Below, one piece after another: positions 9,801 to 21,300 of a stretch of DNA of 64,000 bases. How positions within the stretch are numbered: position 1 is the stretch's first letter; each line of letters opens with the position of its first letter. A program made the position numbers and the translations under genes. The notes below the pieces were generated by a model, which did no database searches, had not been told where the DNA came from, and worked only from the letters and a program-made list of their open reading frames with translations. Source of the stretch: Ridgeia piscesae (taxonomy: Eukaryota > Annelida > Polychaeta > Sabellida > Siboglinidae). Where the stretch lies: the NCBI GenBank assembly GCA_025642075.2, contig JAODUO010000538.1, positions 196,001 through 260,000 on the forward strand. The letters run 5' to 3'.

Positions 9801-12800
9801 AATGTAAACAAATATCTAGCTGTGTAACATAAATGTAAACAAATATCTAGCTGTATAACATAAATGTAAACAAATATCTAGATGTGTAACAGAAATGTAA
9901 ACAAATATCTAGCTGTGTAACATAAATGTAAACAAATCTCTAACTGTGTAACATAAATGTAAACAAATCTCTAGCTGTGTAACATAAATGTAAACAAATA
10001 TCTAGCTGTTAACATAAATGTAAACAGATATCTAGCTGTGTAACATAAATGTAAACAATATCTAGCTGTGTAACAGAAATGTAAACAATATCTAGCTGTG
10101 TAACATAAATGTAAACAATATATAGCTGTGTAACGTAAATGTAAACATATCTCTAGCTGTGTAATGTAAATGTAAACAGATATCTAGCTGTGTAACAAAA
10201 TGTAAACAGATCTCTAGCTGTGTAACGTAAATGTAAACCAATCTCTAGGTGTGTAACGTAAATGTAAAGCAATGTCTAGCTGTGTAACGTAAATGTAAAC
10301 CAATCTCTATGTGTGTAACGTAAATGTAAACCAATCTCTAGGTGTGTAACGTAAATGTAAACAAATATCTAGGTGTGTAACGTAAATGTAAACAAATATC
10401 TAGCTGTGTAACGTAAATGCATATTTTTCATATTCTTTTGAAGTTCCAAGAAGACATTTTTCTGTGAACTTTGTAACAAAAGTGAACACTGCAGTGTCTG
10501 CCTTCTCCCTATGGTCTGTTCTAGCTCTGAGACATGTGGCACCAGACATGGGGGCAAATACATTTAAATGTATTTAAATACAAATACTTTTGATGGATTC
10601 AGATACAAATACTTTTAAAGGCAAATGTATTTAAATACAAATACATTGAAAAGTATTTCAAATACTTTTCATTTTCAGGATACATTACTATAATAGGAAA
10701 AAGAAGCAAAATGCTACAAGTGAAGCAAATATTTGAAACAATAGCTGGTCACCAAATCTGGCAGTCACCAGGCAGTTCAGTTTAATAACCGTTTCGGTAA
10801 TAGGACATTTTGGTAACAGACGTTTTGGTAATAGGACATCTTGGTAACATACATTTTGGTAGCATGGCATTTTGGCAAAACCAATAAATATTCTATAATG
10901 GCATATTTCTTTTAAAAAAACTTACACGTATCAACACTCGATAGAACCGCCTTATCTGCTCCTGTCAATGCTATGATGTTGTCAGCGTAAATACAAGCTG
11001 GCGAGTCGTTACTTGCAGCAGCATGTATATATATATACGCATATCCGTATTGCATCTATCAACCTCTAGATTCATATTAAGGTTTAGGACAGTGGTTGTG
11101 GTAAGTTTTTAACACTGGATATGCTTGTAGCAAGTCGGTGTATGCAGTATGCACTAGTAGGGCAGTGCTTGCTTGCACGGGTAAGACATTTCGGTAAAGG
11201 ACACTTTGGTAATGGACGTTTTGGTAACTGACATTTCGGTAACAGGACATTTCGGTCACAGGACATTTCGGTAATAGGACATTTTGGTAACAGACATTTT
11301 GGTAATAGGACATCTTGGTAACCTACATTTTGGTAGCATGGCATTTTGGTAAAACCAATAAATATTCTATAAAGGCATATTTCTTTTTTAAAAATTACCT
11401 CTAGCTTCATAGGTTCAGGACAGTGGTTGTGGTCAATTTTTAACACTGGATATGCTGGTAGCAAGTCTGTGTATGCACTAGCAGGGCAGAGCTTGCTTGC
11501 ACGACATGTACAATGCCACCTTATCATGTCATTTTTCTCGGTATGCTTGGTATAGCCATTCCACAATAGCTTTGCTTTTCCCCTGGTTGTTGTTGATAGC
11601 TCCATGTTCACATGTATAGCTTCACCTTATGTGTGTCTGGATTTAAATGTGTCCTGCTAGCCAGTGATTTGGTGTAGTGGTTGAACACCTTAGCCACCAC
11701 CACTGCTATTTGGAAGCCATGTTCCCTTCAGAGGCAAGCACTACTTTACACCTTGCCTGACTACTGGTAGAAAGCTAAGTTCCATGTCTGGACCATCCTA
11801 ATTTACAAATGGTTTAACTGACTGACATCTCAACAGGTTACCTCCTAATATGGCAGACTGGACTCGGATTATTTTCAGTAGTTTTACCAAAATGTCTTAA
11901 TTGTTACCGAAATGTCTTAATTGTTACCGAAATGTCTAGTTACCGAAATGTCTAGTTAGCGAATTGTCTAGTTACCGAAATGACTAGTTACCGAAATGTC
12001 CTGTTACCGAAATGTCTCTTACCGAAATGTCCATTACCAAAGTGTCCTTTACCAAAATGTCATGGATCCGTACAACGCCACCTTATCATGTCATTTTTCT
12101 CTGTATGCTTGGTATAGCCATTCCACAAAAGCTTTGCTTTTCTCCTGGTTGTTGTTAATAACTCCATGTTCACATGAATTGCTTCACCTTATGTATGTCT
12201 GGATTTTAATGTGTCCAGTGATTTACTGTAGTGGTTGAACATTTTAGCCACCACCACTGCTATTTGGAAGTAATGTTCCCTTCAGAGGCAAGCACTACCT
12301 TACACCTTGCCTGACTGCTGGTAGAAAGCTAAGTTCCATGTCTGGACCATCCTAATTTACAAATGGTTTAACTGACATCTCAACAGCGTACCTCCTAATA
12401 TGGCTGACTGGACTCTGATTATTTTCAGTAGTTTTACCAAAATGTCTAGTTACCAAAATGTCTTAATTATTACCAAAATGTCTAGTTACCAAAATGTCCT
12501 TTTACCGAATTGTCCTGTTACCGAAATGTTTGTTACCGAAATGTCCGTTACCGAAGTGTCCTTTACCAAAATGTCATGGATCCGTGGCACATTCTACAGC
12601 TTTTGTACCATCTACTGATAAATCAACATTCTATGGTATCTGTGATGTTGCTTATCAATGGATAAGAAGTAACTGTATTATAAAATAGAAAGCAACACGT
12701 TAGTTATGAAGGACATAAATCAGAGCTTCTACGAATACTGTGTGGTGTTCCATAAGGTTCTATCTTATGTCCCCAATTGTTTACACATGTTATGTGACAA

Positions 12801-15344
12801 AGCTACTGAATTGTTTTTTATTTGCCAACGGCACAAATATATTTATGATATTTAGCAGATAAAACCAAAATGTTGCAGTTATTATCAACAATAATACTAT
12901 ATGGAACCACTAAATTTCTTGGTATCTTAATTGGTGTATCATCAAACTGGAAGAACCACATTAACACAGTAAAATTTTAGTTATCAAAAGTACCCGGTAT
13001 CATCTATTAGATACAGAGTTAGGCATTGTATCGACCACTCCAGCGACCAGCATGTGTACTTTGTATTGTTCATTGTTTTTACCTCACTTTATGTATTGTT
13101 CTGAAATATGGGACACTCATCACATGACAAACTTACAATGTGTTACATTGGTCCAGAAAGGAGTGGTCAGATTGATCCCAGTGGTCAGATTGATCCCAGT
13201 GGTCAGATTGATCAGATTGATGGAATCATACAAAGAATTTGGTCTACAATTATTGAATTCTAAAATCCATTGACTTGTAAACTAGGAATTGTTCACTAAA
13301 AACTATTTATGTTTGATGCGTAACTGCCTATCACAATGTTTTACCAAAAGACCTTCAGCGGTTATTTATAAAGGCTGCAGAACATCAGTTTATGAGATAA
13401 AATGTGCATACAAATATGAGAGCTATGTCCATACCTGTACTCTGCATAAAATTGTGGAGAATTGCAAGTAATTTCAGGTGACACATTTGAATAATTAACA
13501 ACATGAACATATATATGATATACTAGCACAAAGCTGCCATGTCCTATTATAACCCATGCCTGTGTTCTTGATGGTGATCTGTTGACCTGTGCAGATGCAA
13601 GACCCTGAAATACCCCGAGGTCCTTCCTTCTGCTAGCGTCATTATAATATTCCACAATGAGGCTTGGTCTCCCCTCCTTCGCACCGTGCACAGTGTGGTG
13701 AATCGATCCCCTCCCCAGTTCCTGCACGAAGTCATCCTATTGGACGACTTCAGCAACAGAGGTAAGCATGCCCTTATTTGGAAGCCTTTATATAAATATG
13801 TAAATTATAAATATTAGCTTTAATGTGTTATATGGCAATTGTGATGAGGAAGCTTGACAATCGAATGTCAGGTTATCGGTCCAAATCATCACAGTTCGTG
13901 TGGATTGATCTCACAATTAGTGAACCCAAATGGGTGTCATGGGTATCCTCAATTCAAAGTTGTCATATTGCCAAAAAATATAACTATATTCCAAAACATA
14001 GTGGGAAATACACTTGCCAAAAATTTGAGAGCATCGGACTTCAAACTTTTTGAAATTTAACTGGCTATAAACTAATATATTATAGATATTTTGTAACATC
14101 ACAAAAAATATTCAAACATGTTTTTATCTATAACATCTGTAACAATGTTTTTTATTTGAAACCATAATAATTTATTATGATGATAGCAGCATGCTGAAAT
14201 TGTAAACTCTACATCCAAGTTTGAAAATAGGTTTTATTGGCAACATCACCGAAGTACCGGGTAGATAGAGTCAAGTGTGATATCATTTTCACATTTTAAT
14301 ACAGCTGTCATCCTGTTACAAATTACTATAAAATCACAAGAAAAAGTCACAAAAATAGAATTGCCTAAAAAAACCTTTTGATTTGCATACTTGAGCACAT
14401 TTGAAAGTACTCTTTTGACAATTCAAGTGCCAATGTAGACCATTGACAACCCAGAGATCTTACACAGTGAGGACATCATTATAATTGTGAGCTGTATTCG
14501 TGAATACCAACATGTCGAGTAACAAGTATTTTGACCCAATCTTGTCTGCCAGTTTTTCACATTGTTAACGAGAGAAACAGCAGGAATTGGAAATAATGAA
14601 AAAATAATTATATGTTACTGTACAGCATTTTTGGTATATGTTTAACACAATTTTTTTGTTTATCGATTTATGGTTTTCAAATGCATATTACAATATAATG
14701 ATTAGCATTAATGATATATTGGTATGTATTTAAAGTAGTGTCTGTTTTCCTATGACTTTATTTCTGTGACTTTTTACTGTGACTTTTCCTGTGACTATAC
14801 TGACTTGTTCTTTCCAGCTGGCCTCGGCAAGGAACTGGAGGATTACGTGGCGGCGACGTGGCCGGATGGTGTTGTACGGATCGTACGTACTCCGGAGAGG
14901 TGCGGACTGATCCGGGCGCGGATCGTTGGCGCAAAGGCAGCCACTGGAGACGTGATCATTGTACTCGACTCTCACTGCGAGGTCAACGAGCAGTGGTAAG
15001 GCCTGGGATCAGTGGGAAGGTGTGTCAGGAAATGTTGAACCCTGTGAAAGTTGTGTAAGCATTGATAATGTCTCAAAAACTAGAATCGATAAGTTAAATG
15101 ACTTAAGTTTTATAATAAATATTTCATGATAAATGAGCAGGTTGTCACCAGAAAGCAGTGTCACCATGTATAGTTACCACCAGTCTTTGTCTATGATACT
15201 CTTGGCAAACAGCTTCATTTGGTGGCATTGAACAATGTGTGTGGTTTGTTTGATTGTGCAGCAATTCAGTAGTTTCTGTACAAGGAATATATATTACATA
15301 ATACAGCAGCAAGTATTTGTATTTTTCTATTATTTGTGTGTATA

Positions 15345-15389
<45 letters not shown>

Positions 15390-18300
15390 CAGTCCTCTCA
15401 TGTTACAGCTGTCAGTGTTGTTTTTGTTTCATTTGTCCAGATTCCAGACATTGTGAATTAGTGTTCAGCTTCTTAAACGGATTGTGATATTTATCATTTG
15501 TCGTTCTCATTACAGAATAATGGAGATACTAAAAATTGGTCAATGTAAGACACTATTGCACAAAATCTACGTTGCTCTACTTAACCTTATACTTCTATAT
15601 ATCACTTCTACAAGAAACCATTACTACCCATGACAAAATACGACTCTATGTCATATTCGTCCGGTGAAACCTGGTCATCAAAACATGGAAACCTCCATAG
15701 GTTTCCATGTTTTGATGACCAGTTGGCCAAAAACATTTTGCGGAGTTATTTTTAAAATGCATGATTTGTGATAAAAACCACTATATGCCAGTTTCATGAT
15801 ACCAGTGTGTGGCAGTTACTGACAGACCAATACTACAACACAAATTACAATATAAAATAGGACAGGGCTCGAGCAAAGTAGACCATGTTTGTTTAGACTA
15901 AGAAAATGGCACGCCAGTAGACACATGGTTCTGTAATGGACGACTGGTGTGTAACTACTTGGACATATCTCCACTTCCTAGTCTAAACAAAGCATGTTTC
16001 ACTTTGCCCCGTATGTTCACTTTGCCCAGTATGTTCACTTTGCCCTAGCCTCTATATACTGGTTAACATTGTCAATTTAAACATTATTTGAGTCGTAAAT
16101 TAAGAGAATGTGATTTAAGCATGGAACTGGCATCGCATAGACTGAAAATCATAACTTTTAACATGAACAACATACACAATAATTTATTATTAAACTATTA
16201 ATTTTGAAGTATTAAAATGACCTGAGCAGTTAAACCCTGTAATGTCTTCTTTTGTTTGATATTTTAAATTATTGCATCATTTTCTTGTGTTTGTCTTTGT
16301 GTGGTGACTGTAGGTTAGAACCTCTCTTGGCACGAATCAAAGAGAAACGATCGGCCATCTTGTGTCCAGTCATCGACGTCATCAGTGACCATAACCTCAC
16401 CTACAGGGGGGGCCCAGGGTCCTCAGTTGGGGGGTTTTGGTGGAGTCTACATTTCTCCTGGCATGTGATTCCAAAACATGAATTAGATCGCCGCTTGAGA
16501 CCAACTGACCCAATTAGGTAGAAGCTTTTGACCCACTGTGATTGGCTGCTGGTGGTCACATGATTGCATGAATGGCTGCATGTTTAGCAACTCCATCTCT
16601 TTCGACACTAACCATCAGCATGCATATCTAGCTGCACTAACTTTGGTTTTCAGTTCAACAAATTGTTCTTAATTCAACATCTGTGTGAATAATATGTAGT
16701 AGTAATAAAATACTTATATTGCGCCTGATCAATTAAAAATTGCTCTCTGGCACTTTACAAACTTATGCACTTACACAAAGTTATACCGGTAACATTTATA
16801 TGGGCCCAGCAGATCCAGTGATAATGTCATTGAATTGCCATTGAAGTCCATTGATGTATGTCACAGTCCTCGCAGTCCTATCTTGGGGCAATGCAGCAAG
16901 TTGTGCCATGTTTTACTGCATGCTACAACAGTTCGTAAAAAGACTGCCTTTGGCATAGTAGGTGTCACTCTTTACTAGGACCAGTTTCGGAGGTTCCATG
17001 TTCCAGGGACTACTTTTGCCTGTCCCCACAAATGACTGGCCAAATGATTTTGTTTGTTGTGCCTCGGAGCTTGAACTTTTAAAGCTGCTCCCTCCACTCA
17101 TTCGCGTAAAAATCGTTTGCTCCTAGTGATTTTTAGTAATTTCACAAACAGCGGAGGTATCACATACTCCCTAATGATTGCTTAGTTGGTTTATGCATAC
17201 ATGTTACTTTATATAGGCGCTATAGAAGTTTTACAATTATTACTATTTGTGAATACATCCTGGCACGTAACTATATAGGTGTGTATTATGCACTTCACTC
17301 CATTATCTAGATAGGATTTCTCTTTGAAAATCAACAAATTTTTGCTACAGGTCACACATTTGGTATCCTTTTTAGCAATTAAAAATTGCCATATTTTTTT
17401 TACAGAATGATGATACATGTATTTAAATTCTGTAAACGGTATCGTGTTACAATTAGTGTTTAGTTGGCCGTTCTTGAAAATATCTGTCAATATTAATGAA
17501 CAGAATTAGAAACTCGCAATCGAACAAAACAATGTTCAAGTCAGGAAAACTGTGCGGCCAGACAAAATGGGAAGTTGGAGGATTGGGCCATTGCGGGATT
17601 AACATTGGCATTGCCTGTTGGCATTGCCAAACACTCAGAACGGTGTGCAACTGGCGGTGTTGCCGTTACAACTACCTGTTTCCTACAGCAGATATTGTGC
17701 CAGAAGTTCAGTAAATTAACACACGTCTATGATTAATAATAATGCTAATATCCTCGAAGATTAAGCTCAGTGGCGCGACAAAACCAAGGGATTAAGCAAA
17801 CTCGTAATCGAAACCAATGTGTGAGTCTTCAATGGGTGGATGAAGAAGCTAGGAGGGTAAGGAGGATAGGCAGCATTTAAGAGATCGGTCTTTAGACGTC
17901 GGCAGAATGAAACTATATTACCTTCTGATTTAACACAGGCAGGAAGCGAATTCCACGCCATTTGTGCGGCAACTGAGAAAGCTCAGGTCCCAGCTTTCGT
18001 TTTCACCTGAGGGATGTAAAGAGGGTTACTACTGGTTGAGCGTAGCTGTCTGGAATTTCTTGCTGGAGTTAGCATTGAATTTAGATATGCTGGTTGTGTA
18101 GATGAGAGTGCTTGATATGCTATTGTACAAATTTTGAAAATGATGCGATAGTGTACAGGGAGCCAATGCAATGGTTTTAGAAGCAGCACTGATCGAGAAA
18201 AATGAGGAGAACGCGTGACTACCCTTGCTAAACAATTTCGGATACGCTGAAGTTTTGCTATATCCTTGTTTGCGGTATTGTAAAGGAGGGAATTGCAGTA

Positions 18301-21300
18301 GTCAAGTCTGCTGCTTACTATAGCTGTTGCGATAGTTTTAGCAAAGGAAAATTATATAAACCAGCGAATACGGTGAAGATCACGGATATGGTAAAAACAG
18401 CAACGGCACGTTTTCGATATACACTGTATGTTGTTTGAAATTTTCATCAAATGTAAATCTGAGATTTTAAACTAAGGCGGCTGGTGTGATACTCTGACTC
18501 AGAATGTGTTGGGGGAAAAGCCATCGAGTTTTGCCCGTTGCGTTGAGGTACCAATGATGAGAAATTCGGTCTTATCTGCATTTAGCTTTGATTTACTGTT
18601 GTTCATCCAAAGGGAGACAACTTGGAGAGAACCCCTGAGCTGGTTTAGGGAGCGACAAGTATCTGCTGTGGTCAAAGAAACATAGATTTGTGTGTCATCT
18701 GCATAAAGGTGATGACCCAGCATAGCTTTATGTAGAGACCCGTCCACCCGTCATTTGGACGGGTAATAACGAATATGGACAGGTAGAAATATGGTGGACG
18801 GGTAAAAAAAATGAAGGAGCAAAATAAGGGGTCTTCCAAAACCATAGACATTGTTAGTTATGCCTTGAAAGTGAGTGAAAGTGGTGTAGTCCATTTCAGG
18901 TAATCTGACTCATTTAAAAGTTTGTAAACTGGCTTAACAGTTAACATCCATGTGTGACTGGCAATAATTGTATCGTACATAAAGCCCTGTGACCCAGGTT
19001 GTGACTCTGGATAACAGAGCTTAGTGGTGTTGTAACCAGAGTGAAAAACAATGGCCCCAAAACAGAACCTTGGAGGACACCACAAGAGATGGGCAGCATG
19101 TCTGAGAAGCCGTTACCTATTTTAATGGCTTGCCGTCTATCAGTAAGGTATGAAGTAAACCAGCTCAGGGCTGTGCCAGATAGCCCGTACCACGTTGATT
19201 AGTGTGTAATGAGAATGTCGTGGTCAATGGTGTCAAAGGCGGGCGGATAGGTCAAGCAGGGTCAGTGCAGTAACTTTGCCATTATCAATGTTAAGGTTTG
19301 TCATTGTGTACTTTTAAAAGAGCAGTTTCTGTTGAGTGAAATTGTTTATACGCAGACTGTGACACATTGGTTAAACCATTTATGTAGATGTGAGAACCGA
19401 GACGATTTGCTACCTTTTCAAGTATTTTTGAAATGAAGCTAAGGTGGGAAATAGGCCTATAGCTATTTAGTTCTTCTTTTGGCAGAGTTGTCTTGTTAAG
19501 GACTGGGTTTACATGCGCACATTTAAAATCTTCAGGAAATAAGTCGGAGCAGAGTGATGCATTTATTATGTCTGTTATTGGTTTAATTAAAACGTCAAGG
19601 CATGCTTTCAGTAGTATGGTCGGAAGTGGGTCAAGATCACAGGATTTACTTGGGGACGACATGATTATTTTTCTCATTTCAGCAGTTGTGGCTGGTTCAA
19701 ACGATGCGAGTTGAGAATTTAGTTTTGGAGAGTCAGCATTTACAATGTCTGAGGTGTGATCTGTGAAGGCTGAATGTATGAGGCAGATTTTGTCTTTAAA
19801 ATGACTTGAGAAAGAGTTACAGTGACTTGATTGATGCATGGGTTAGTAGAGAAGGAGCAGGCCGCCTGTGTAAGATCTGTTTTAGGTATTTCCATAGCTG
19901 TTTTTGTGTAGCAGAGTTATTTGAGACCATAATTTTGTAATAATACGACTTTGCTTTTGACATTTGTCGGTTACATAGATGACATTGCCATGTGTAGCGT
20001 GACCTGTCTAAGGATGAACAAGATTTACGCCAAACACGTTCCAAATAGTGACGGCGCCGTTTAATCTAGATTGGATTATTTCCGGGGTCATCCAAGGAGC
20101 TGGCGGCCTTTGTGACCGATTTGGATTTAATGTGTGCATGTTTGTCAAGCAATGTCTTAAGTATTTGACGGTACTGTTTGTATAGGTCTGATAGGATGTG
20201 TGACCAAGTCGGACGTGATCATATCAGTCATAAATGATGCAGTGTTGATAATGTGAATGGTTCTGTAGAACACGTGTTTGGACACAGCTGGGGCTATAGT
20301 AGGTATATCAACAAAAAATTAGAATATATGTTTTATCATCATTTAAATGGTGCCATGTGATAGATACTAATACACTGTATGTAGTTAATTAAAACTTTTT
20401 GAAATTTTTTGACATCTTCAATATTTACGGAGAAATTCAATTTTTAAATCTAAAAATTGTTGCATTTTTGTCTATAGGATTTTGGTCCAGTTCTTGTGCA
20501 CAGGCTGCATAATGATTGCATAAAATAGGTTGGAAACCAATAATAACATTGGCACCATTTAACTTACGCATGTGAAACAAAATGGGTCAACCCTTTAGGA
20601 AATGCAATTTTTTGTGACCTTGACTTGACAGGAACTTTAAGATCTGCAATTACTGTACGATTTATGGTCCGATAAGCCATAAGATTAACTCGAGATAAAT
20701 TGGTGCAGCAGTTGTATAGTTTCGATACATTTATAAGATTATGCAATGTTTATGCAGTGATCAGTCAGATTCAGTGGCAACGTCTCGCTCTCACTCGTCT
20801 CTTCACTCTTGTCATGTCTCAGACTCATGTCCATGACAAGTCAATTAGCACTGACTGACGCAGTTGTCAAATATTGACTGATAACAAGAAAGCTTTATGG
20901 TGGCTAATTGCGGATTCAAAAACAATTACAGTTCAAAATAAACTAACTAGTTTAATTCATGAATCTGAATGGGATACGTCGTAAAGAATGCAAGTTTAAA
21001 GCACTTGCAAATGGTTTCTTGCATTTCAAATTCAATACTAGCCCAGTTTTACGAACGATTGATTTTTGGCGCGTCATTGTATTTACCCGATTCTTAGCAA
21101 TGCGGAAACATAATGTAACGATGGTGTTCATTGGTTAATCCCACAGTCAGTGACAAGGTAACCGAGACTATCGTCGGAGAAATTTAATTAGGCCAACATT
21201 AGATTCGCAGTAATTAACTGTCGATACATCATTGATTATAAATAATCACGCAGCCATCTGGTAGATAATACAGGAACTATGAAAATCAATCGCCAGAGGG

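Larger units (their letters stand above)
10783..12587 (-). mobile_element. FLYWCH foldback-like element, copy C (interrupted)
   Basis: Read on the minus strand it starts at terminus GGATCCATGACATTTTGG (about 12585), followed by a word array (12430-12580), the leader (12170-12430) and a FLYWCH start (12167-12062) that breaks after MIRWRCT. Element B (12070-11182) follows. After it FLYWCH resumes (11180-11090, [20 protein letters not shown]), then the linker [20 protein letters not shown] to about 10935, a GTAAGT, the AT-rich link and a final word array (10870-10785). In MULE/FLYWCH proteins a similar basic linker separates the finger from the transposase, so C keeps more coding sequence than A or B. 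It contains stops. Confidence 0.55.
14996..16313. other. intron 3
   Basis: Contains a (TA)n run at about 15340-15388, a long hairpin (15671-15722) and a small inverted-repeat element (15864-16053), each listed separately. No other signal. Confidence 0.6.

Noticed and set aside
5866..10420. Regular arrays that could look like CRISPR
   Set aside because: The units are contiguous tandem repeats without unique spacers, in a eukaryotic intron with no cas genes.
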